Assembly: GCA_013003415.1 (NCBI GenBank) | Contig: JABDJR010000656.1 | Location: 1-11,869, forward strand | DNA length: 11,869 bases | From: Candidatus Eiseniibacteriota bacterium | Lineage (GTDB): Bacteria > Eisenbacteria > RBG-16-71-46 > JABDJR01 | Reading direction: 5' to 3' | Shown here: positions 6,342-11,869 of the stretch, piece by piece | Layout of the letters: each line of letters starts with the position of its first letter | Numbering within the stretch: the first letter of the stretch is position 1 | Program-made: the position numbers and the translations under genes | Notes under the pieces: generated by a model | Database searches by the model: none | The model's input: the letters and a program-made list of their open reading frames with translations, nothing else | Told to the model about the DNA's origin: nothing

Positions 6342-9059
6342 ATGGCTTCTTCACTCTATCTTCTTGACGGGTCGGCTCTTGTCTACCGCTCCTATTACGC
6401 CCTGCAGCGGAATCCCCTCGTCAACTCCAAGGGCGAACCGACAAGCGCGGTATTCGGATTTGCCATGTCGCTTCTAACCCTCCTGCGTCAAAAAAAGCCG
6501 GACTATCTGGCTGTTGTCTTTGATGCCCCGGGGGGAACCTTCCGCGACGAAATCTATGATCAGTACAAAGCGAATCGCTCGGCCATGCCCGACGACTTGC
6601 GCATGCAGCTCCCATGGGTGCGCGAACTTGTGAAGTCCTGGCCCTGCGCCTGGATTGAGGTTCCCGGAGTTGAGGCCGATGATGTCATCGGTTCTTATGC
6701 CCACCAGCTTGCGAGTGACGAGCTTGAAGTCGTCATGGTGACCGGCGACAAAGATTTCTATCAGCTCTTGAACCCACATGTGTCCATGCTGAACCCGGGG
6801 CGGGGTGGCCCTTCAGCAATCCCACAAAAGCTGCTTGGGCCAGACGATGTGGAAGCCAAGTTCGCGGTAACGGGGGCGGATCAGGTCATCGATGTCTTGG
6901 CTCTCATGGGCGACAGCTCGGACAACATTCCCGGGGTTCCGGGCATTGGTCCCAAGACTGCGGGCAAGCTTATTTCCGAGCATGGCAGCCTCGAAAATCT
7001 GTACGAAAACCTGGAGGCGGTGAAGTCCGATCGCATGCGAGAAAAACTGGTCACTCATCGTGACGATGCTTTTCAAGCCAAGGACCTCGTCACCATCCGT
7101 GTGAATTTGGACCTACCGGTTGGGCTCAAAGAAATGAAAACGAAATCTCCCGGGGGAGATGCGCTTGCGGCCTTTCTAAAGCGCATGGAGTTTAGAAATC
7201 TTTTGGGCGAACTGTTTCCCGCCGGTAGCCCCGCCACCTCGACGGACGAAGCTACGGAGGGTGCTGAAAGCGCCCAGGTTTTCCCCGATTTAAAACGGCT
7301 TCAGGAGTTTTTAAGCGAGCTAGAAAAGAATCCGCGCCCCCTAGCCTTGGTGGTGGAAACGGAATCCGGTCATCCGGATAGCGGTTCGGTTGTGGGATTG
7401 GCGTTGGCCGCGGATAAAGACAACGCCTATTACATCAACGTCGATCATGACGCCGGAAATCCCTTACCTGTCGAACTGGTGTCGCGCTTTCTCGGTCCGC
7501 TGCTGGCCAACAAAAACATTCCTAAGGTGATTCATGATTCCAAGGCGGCTCGCTTATGTCTGGAACGATTGGGCATGCCCATGGAGAACCTTGCCTTCGA
7601 CACCATGATCGCTTCCTATGTCCTGAACCCCGAAAGGTCGCATCGTCTCCAAAGTCTCGGAGAGAATCTCTTGGGTCGTGCGGTGCAAGGAACCGAGTCC
7701 CTTTTGGGGAAAGGTGCGAAGCGGCTCGACCCGCGATCTGTCTCCGCCGATGAGTTCGGACCCCGCATTGCCGAGCTTGCTTCGGTGACTCTGGCTCTTT
7801 TTCAGCACTTCACCGAAGAGCTTAAGAAATCGGAAATGGTCTCCCTGTTCGAGACGGTGGAGATGCCTCTGGCTTGGGTTCTTGGTGATATGGAACGCAC
7901 CGGAGTCAAAATTGATGAAGGGTTCCTAGCCGCGATGAGCAAGCGTCTGGAGAAGAGGCTTGGCGAATTAGAAGCCGAGGCGCATTCCCTGGCCGACTCC
8001 GAGTTCAATGTGAACTCTCCCATGCAGTTGGCAGAAATTCTTTTTGACCGACTCGGACTCCCTACGGGGAAGAAAACGAAAACCGGATTTTCAACCGATA
8101 GCGAAGTGCTGGAGAAACTCCGGCCCCATCATGACCTTCCGGGAGTGGTCTTGGAATACCGACAGGTTTCCAAACTGAAATCAACCTATGTGGACACGCT
8201 TCCGGCCATGATCGATCTCGACACCGAACGAGTTCATGCCCACTTCAACCAAACCGTGGCCGCGACGGGCCGACTTTCCTCAAGCGACCCCAACCTGCAA
8301 AACATTCCTATTCGAACCCCTTTAGGAAAAGAAGTTCGAAAGGCTTTTATTCCCGGTTACAGGGATTGGGATCTCGTGTCGGCGGACTACTCGCAAATTG
8401 AACTCCGCATCATGGCGCACCTCAGCCAAGACCCGTCCTTTCTTGAGGCCTTTCGAGGAAAGAAAGATATTCATCGCGAAACCGCGGCCAAGATTTTTGG
8501 AGTGGCTCCAAAGAAAGTCACCGACGAACAAAGAGGACAGGCCAAAACGGTTAACTTTGGCATTCTCTACGGACAGGGAGCCTTCGGGTTGGCCCGCACC
8601 CTGGGGATCAGCAATCAGGAAGCGGCTGAGTTTCTGAAGGGGTACAAGCTTCAGTACGAAGGTGTGATGGGTTATCTCGAAAGCACCCTGGAAGAAGCGC
8701 GTAGCCAAGGTTATGTAACCACGCTTCTCGGGCGACGACGCTATTTGCCCAACCTCAATGCGGGGGGAGGGCCGGCTCGGGCTGCAGCGGAGAGGTTGGC
8801 CATCAACACTCCCATTCAAGGCTCGGCCGCCGATCTCATCAAAGTGGCCATGGTCAAACTCGCCCAAAGCCTTAAGGCCAAGAAGTTCGAAGCAAATCTT
8901 TTGCTTCAGGTCCACGATGAGTTGTTATTGGAGTGCCCGCGTTCAGAATCAAAAGAGCTTGGGGAATTGGTCCGCACCGAAATGGAGCAGGCCATGGAGC
9001 TCGATGTACCCACGGTGGTCAATATCGGCATTGGGGCCAACTGGGCGGAGATTCACTAG
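6342..9059 (+). CDS. polA: DNA polymerase I, proofreading site apparently lost
   Basis: Repair and Okazaki-fragment polymerase, 905 aa from the ATG at 6342. GAGGA at 6334-6338 precedes this ATG, and the protein then opens with the usual LYLLDGSALVYRSYYAL. The frame extends upstream to 6180, but only inside nadD. The 5' nuclease domain (about 1-290) keeps EADDVIG, VTGDKDFYQLL and LMGDSSDNIPGVPGIGPKTA. The 3'-5' exonuclease-like domain (about 310-490) keeps the fold signature, for example FDTMIASYVLNP, but lacks most catalytic residues: by alignment from memory to E. coli D355, E357, D424, Y497 and D501, the positions are V337, E339, A403, R475 and L479. The polymerase domain is intact: motif A SADYSQIELR with D682, motif B with K735 and F739 (AKTVNFGILYG), and motif C VHDE with D859 and E860. 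F739 matches E. coli F762, which discriminates against dideoxynucleotides. Its TAG stop overlaps the coaE GTG by one base. Confidence 0.97.
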   Translation: MASSLYLLDGSALVYRSYYALQRNPLVNSKGEPTSAVFGFAMSLLTLLRQKKPDYLAVVFDAPGGTFRDEIYDQYKANRSAMPDDLRMQLPWVRELVKSWPCAWIEVPGVEADDVIGSYAHQLASDELEVVMVTGDKDFYQLLNPHVSMLNPGRGGPSAIPQKLLGPDDVEAKFAVTGADQVIDVLALMGDSSDNIPGVPGIGPKTAGKLISEHGSLENLYENLEAVKSDRMREKLVTHRDDAFQAKDLVTIRVNLDLPVGLKEMKTKSPGGDALAAFLKRMEFRNLLGELFPAGSPATSTDEATEGAESAQVFPDLKRLQEFLSELEKNPRPLALVVETESGHPDSGSVVGLALAADKDNAYYINVDHDAGNPLPVELVSRFLGPLLANKNIPKVIHDSKAARLCLERLGMPMENLAFDTMIASYVLNPERSHRLQSLGENLLGRAVQGTESLLGKGAKRLDPRSVSADEFGPRIAELASVTLALFQHFTEELKKSEMVSLFETVEMPLAWVLGDMERTGVKIDEGFLAAMSKRLEKRLGELEAEAHSLADSEFNVNSPMQLAEILFDRLGLPTGKKTKTGFSTDSEVLEKLRPHHDLPGVVLEYRQVSKLKSTYVDTLPAMIDLDTERVHAHFNQTVAATGRLSSSDPNLQNIPIRTPLGKEVRKAFIPGYRDWDLVSADYSQIELRIMAHLSQDPSFLEAFRGKKDIHRETAAKIFGVAPKKVTDEQRGQAKTVNFGILYGQGAFGLARTLGISNQEAAEFLKGYKLQYEGVMGYLESTLEEARSQGYVTTLLGRRRYLPNLNAGGGPARAAAERLAINTPIQGSAADLIKVAMVKLAQSLKAKKFEANLLLQVHDELLLECPRSESKELGELVRTEMEQAMELDVPTVVNIGIGANWAEIH
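9047..9050 (+). promoter_or_regulatory. Shine-Dalgarno that decides the coaE start
   Basis: GGAG inside the 3' end of polA lies 8 nt upstream of a GTG at 9059. That is optimal spacing and supports the GTG as the coaE initiation codon over the ATG at 9086, which has only a weak purine run before it. Confidence 0.6.
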
Positions 9060-9685
9060 TGGCAAAAGACCCGAGTGCAGAAACCATGCGTCGCGTCGGG
9101 CTTACCGGAGGAACCGGAGCCGGCAAGTCGACGGTGGCCAGCTTTCTTCGCCACCACGGCGTGCCCGTTCTGGACGCCGACCGCATGGCCCATGAGTTGT
9201 ACGCTCCGGGGAGTTCTCTGCTGAAGACCATCGCCGAAGAGTTTGGTGACCAGTACCTGACAGAAAAGGGAGTTCTTGACCGGCCAGCCCTGGGTAAACT
9301 TGTGTTCGAAAACCCGGCAGAGCTGGAAAAACTGAACCGAATCGTGCATCCTCCTCTGCTTGCAAAGATCGAAGAGGGCTTCGAGCAATTAGAAGCCGAC
9401 GGCAATGACCTTGCGGTTCTTGAGGCGGCTCTCATCCTGAAGTGGGGTCGGCTTGAGTTTTTGGACGCGGTGGTGGGGGTGGTGGCCAACCGATGGGTGC
9501 GCCTAAAGCGCCTCATGGCGTCCGGGCTCGATGAAGATGCGGCCAAGGCTCGACTCGATGCACAGGTCGACGACGAAACGATTCGCCAGCAATGCGATTA
9601 CATCATTGAAAACGAAGGGAGTCTTCTCGAACTTGAGGCTCAGGTCACTGACTTTTTGGCCTGGATCGAAAACCGAGAAGATTGA
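9059..9685 (+). CDS. coaE: Dephospho-CoA kinase CoaE
   Basis: Cytosolic P-loop kinase that phosphorylates the ribose 3'-hydroxyl of dephospho-CoA, the last step of coenzyme A synthesis. The chosen GTG start overlaps the polA stop (TAGTG) and has GGAG 8 nt upstream, giving 208 aa, close to the family size of about 200. An ATG at 9086 would give 199 aa with the P-loop still complete. Walker A GGTGAGKS is at residues 17-24, followed by the CoaE-typical VLDADRMAHEL (D39, D41, R42). NRIVHPPL and the C-terminal QCDYIIENEGSLLELEAQV also fit. The usual PLLFE-like segment reads EAALILKWG, a variant core. The next gene, prfB, begins 12 bp later. The upstream open frame to 8933 is polA shadow and is excluded. 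Confidence 0.94.
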   Translation: MAKDPSAETMRRVGLTGGTGAGKSTVASFLRHHGVPVLDADRMAHELYAPGSSLLKTIAEEFGDQYLTEKGVLDRPALGKLVFENPAELEKLNRIVHPPLLAKIEEGFEQLEADGNDLAVLEAALILKWGRLEFLDAVVGVVANRWVRLKRLMASGLDEDAAKARLDAQVDDETIRQQCDYIIENEGSLLELEAQVTDFLAWIENRED

Positions 9686-9690
9686 GGGAG
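9686..9690 (+). promoter_or_regulatory. Ribosome binding site of prfB
   Basis: GGGAG directly after the coaE stop codon, 7 nt before the ATG at 9698. It fixes initiation of the short zero-frame part of prfB, which a simple ORF search would miss. Confidence 0.65.
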
Positions 9691-9697
9691 AGACGGA

Positions 9698-10808
9698 ATG
9701 GAACTGAGCGAAATTGAACGTTCGTTAAACGAAATGAACGAACGCCTTGGGACTTTGCGGAGGTATCTTTGACATCGACACGCATCGCGAGTCGATTGAA
9801 AAACTCGAAGGCACCATGTCTCAACCCGACTTTTGGAACGTGCCCGAGAAAGCCCAGGCTACGGTTCGACAGCTGAAAGACGCCAAGTCGGTGGTCGAAG
9901 GCTATGACAAGCTCGAACAATCTTTGAAAGACAGTTCCGAACTCTTTTCCATGGCCCAGGAAGAAGAAGATCTAGATACCGCAAAGGAGATTGAGTCGGA
10001 GCTACCTCGGCTTCAAACCAATCTGGATGCTCTTGAACTAAGGTCATTTCTCTCCGGCGAGCAAGACCACTGTGATGCGGTGGTTTCGATTCATCCCGGA
10101 GCGGGAGGCACCGAAAGCCAGGACTGGGCTCAGATGCTTCTCCGTATGTATCTTCGCTGGGCCGAGCGTTCGGGCATGACCACCCACGTTCTGGATCTCC
10201 AGGCCGCCGATGAGGCAGGCATCAAAGACGCTACCTTTGAGGTCAATGGCAGTCATGCCTTTGGGCACCTCAGGGCCGAGTCCGGAGTGCACCGCTTGGT
10301 TCGCATCTCTCCCTTCGATGCCAGCGGTCGCCGGCACACGTCCTTTGCCTCGGTGTTTGTTTATCCTCAGGTCGATGACGCGATTGAGGTTGAAATTGTG
10401 GAATCCGATCTTCGCATCGACACGTTTCGGGCTTCGGGGGCAGGGGGGCAACACATTAATAAAACGGACTCTGCCGTTCGCATCACTCATATGCCGAGCG
10501 GGTTGGTGGTCTCCAGTCAGAACGAACGCAGCCAGCATCGCAACCGCGAGAACGCTTTCAAGATTCTGAAAGCTCGCTTGTATGCCATCAAACTTGAGGA
10601 AGAGCGCAAGAAACTCGACAACCTCTACGACCAACAAAAAGACAACGCCTGGGGCAGTCAGATTCGATCCTATGTTTTTCAGCCCTACACCATGGTTAAG
10701 GATCACCGCACCAACTTCGAAATTCGTGATGTACAAAAGGTGATGGATGGGGGCATCGATGGGTTTATCGATGCTTTCCTCAGATCCGATCTCAATCGCA
10801 AGGTATAA
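9698..10808 (+). CDS. prfB: Peptide chain release factor 2 (programmed +1 frameshift)
   Basis: Release factor that recognises UGA and UAA and triggers peptide release. The gene has two segments. 9698-9769 encodes 24 residues (MELSEIERSL to RRYL) and meets an in-frame TGA at 9770-9772. A +1 shift that skips T9770 continues with GAC at 9771 to the TAA at 10806-10808. The joined product is 369 aa, against 365 in E. coli. The stop-recognition tripeptide SPF is at residues 204-206 and the catalytic GGQ at 249-251 (GAGGQHINKTDS), each one position from E. coli. SPF rather than PxT marks RF2, not RF1. Expression should be autoregulated, because low RF2 lets the ribosome pause at UGA and shift. Good GGGAG lies 7 nt before the start. 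The mutase gene follows 8 bp later. Confidence 0.97.
9758..9773 (+). promoter_or_regulatory. RF2 programmed +1 frameshift site
   Basis: The sequence is CGG AGG TAT CTT TGA C. It has an internal Shine-Dalgarno-like GGAGG (9759-9763), three nucleotides, the slippery codon CTT (9767-9769), the stop TGA (9770-9772) and the poor-context base C (9773). This matches the layout of the well-known E. coli prfB site (AGG GGG TAT CTT TGA C), including the 3-nt spacing. Reading resumes as GAC ATC GAC. Confidence 0.96.
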
Positions 10809-10816
10809 GCCGCAAG

Positions 10817-11869
10817 ATGAATCCAAATATTTTTAGACAGTACGATGTGCGTGGAGTCGTTGATGAAGATCTAACGACACAAGTGGTTGAAGACCTCGGC
10901 CGCGCCTACGGTTCCGCAATTAAAAACAATGGCGGTTCAAAAGTGGGCGTAGGCATGGACGTGCGAGAGACCTCGCCTCCCTTACGTGACGCGCTGGTGC
11001 GGGGCATTCTTAGCACCGGGATTGATGTCGTTCGCTTGGGAATGGTGGCAACGCCCACCGTTTACTATTCCGTCTACGCGCTTGAACTCGACGGAGCGGT
11101 GCAGGTAACGGGAAGCCACAACCCCATCGAGTACAACGGCTTCAAGATGATGGTAGGGAAGGGCTCGCTCTACGGCGACGCCATCCAAGACTTGCGCCGA
11201 GCAATTGAAACGCAGACCTTTGCCTCCGGCGAGGGCACGGTGGAAGATGTCGACCTGGATGAGCGCTATCTCAACGCCATCGTCGACGGTATCCAAGTCG
11301 ATCGCCCCCTTCGGCTCGTTCTCGATGCGGGGAATGGTTGCGCAAGTTTACCGGCACCAAAACTCTTCAAAGCTTTGGGCTGCGAAGTGGAAGAACTTTT
11401 CTGCGTTCCCGACGGAACCTTTCCCAATCACATTCCCGACCCAACCCTGCCCGAGACTTTGGATCGTTTGCGGGAACGCGTCTTGGCGACCGGGGCCGAT
11501 CTGGGAATGGCCTACGATGGCGATGCGGATCGCTTGGGTGCCCTCGACAATACGGGCAGAGTGGTTTGGGGAGACCAGCTTCTAGCTCTGTTTGCGCGCT
11601 CGGTGCTCAAGGAGAAGCCTGGGGCCGAGATCCTGTTTGAGGTGAAGTGTTCCCGGGCCCTGAAAGACGACATCGAAGCCCACGGAGGCGTGGGCATCAT
11701 GACGAAGACGGGGCACTCCCTGATTAAGAAGGCCATGAAAGAAACCGGGTCCCCCTTAGCCGGGGAGATGTCCGGGCATATGTTCTTTGCCGATCGGTGG
11801 TTCGGCTTTGACGATGCGATTTATGCGTCGGCGCGTTTAGCCGAACTCATCGCTTCCTCGGGGAAGTCT
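10817..11869 (+). CDS. Phosphomannomutase/phosphoglucomutase (3' partial)
   Basis: Alpha-D-phosphohexomutase interconverting the 6- and 1-phosphates of mannose and/or glucose, feeding sugar-nucleotide synthesis for surface polysaccharide. The frame runs from the ATG at 10817 (NPNIFRQYDVRG) to the window end, 351 residues, without a stop. The phosphoserine loop is VTGSHNP with the catalytic serine at S100. The Mg-binding loop is DGDADR (D234, D236, D238). The sugar-specificity loop is GEMSGH (316-321), followed by WFGFDDAIYASARL. TGSHNP with GEMSGH fits the AlgC/ManB PMM/PGM group rather than GlmM, which has GEQSGH. The C-terminal phosphate-binding domain, roughly 100 residues, lies beyond the window. 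The Shine-Dalgarno is weak. It starts 8 bp after prfB. Which sugar is preferred cannot be told from sequence, so I give no symbol (manB or algC are candidates). Confidence 0.95.
   Translation, partial: MNPNIFRQYDVRGVVDEDLTTQVVEDLGRAYGSAIKNNGGSKVGVGMDVRETSPPLRDALVRGILSTGIDVVRLGMVATPTVYYSVYALELDGAVQVTGSHNPIEYNGFKMMVGKGSLYGDAIQDLRRAIETQTFASGEGTVEDVDLDERYLNAIVDGIQVDRPLRLVLDAGNGCASLPAPKLFKALGCEVEELFCVPDGTFPNHIPDPTLPETLDRLRERVLATGADLGMAYDGDADRLGALDNTGRVVWGDQLLALFARSVLKEKPGAEILFEVKCSRALKDDIEAHGGVGIMTKTGHSLIKKAMKETGSPLAGEMSGHMFFADRWFGFDDAIYASARLAELIASSGKS

Noticed and set aside
9698..9772. prfB as a pseudogene or sequencing error because of the early TGA
   Set aside because: The stop sits exactly in the conserved RF2 programmed frameshift context, and the +1 frame continues the protein without loss.
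10044..10826. 260-aa open frame on the - strand
   Set aside because: It is fully antisense to the conserved RF2 core with SPF and GGQ motifs, so it is a shadow.

Overview
The window is an ordinary, dense block of bacterial chromosome. Nine genes lie on the + strand with almost no spacing: 'ftsK (5' end outside) - rimO - secreted protein of unknown function - bamD - nadD - polA - coaE - prfB - phosphomannomutase/phosphoglucomutase' (3' end outside). I see no mobile elements, CRISPR arrays, rRNA or tRNA genes, or phage genes. A BamD-type outer-membrane assembly lipoprotein points to a diderm (Gram-negative) bacterium. Base composition looks moderately GC-rich by eye. I do not recognise the gene order as that of a specific well-known genus, so I leave the phylum open.

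Layout. Positions 1-2516: FtsK/SpoIIIE DNA translocase with membrane segments, a long Ala/Pro/Glu-rich linker, the motor and a C-terminal gamma domain. Positions 2528-3958: RimO, which methylthiolates ribosomal protein S12. It overlaps by ATGA with a signal-peptide protein I cannot name (3955-4818). A 77-bp gap, the only sizeable gap in the window, precedes bamD (4896-5714). nadD (5719-6327, NAD synthesis), polA (6342-9059, DNA polymerase I) and coaE (9059-9685, last step of CoA synthesis) follow with gaps of 14 bp or less. prfB (9698-10808) encodes release factor 2 in two frames joined by a classical programmed +1 frameshift. A PMM/PGM-type hexose-phosphate mutase starts at 10817 and runs off the window.

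The genes do not form one pathway. They cover chromosome segregation and repair (ftsK, polA), ribosome modification and termination (rimO, prfB), cofactor synthesis (nadD, coaE) and envelope building (bamD, the unknown secreted protein, the sugar-phosphate mutase). Spacing suggests one or two long transcripts, with a possible break only before bamD.

Points that merit a second look are the prfB frameshift site, a Pol I whose proofreading domain has lost four of its five key residues, the unknown envelope protein upstream of bamD, and several GGGNAGGG (KOPS-like) octamers biased to the + strand. I found no convincing novel multi-gene system here.
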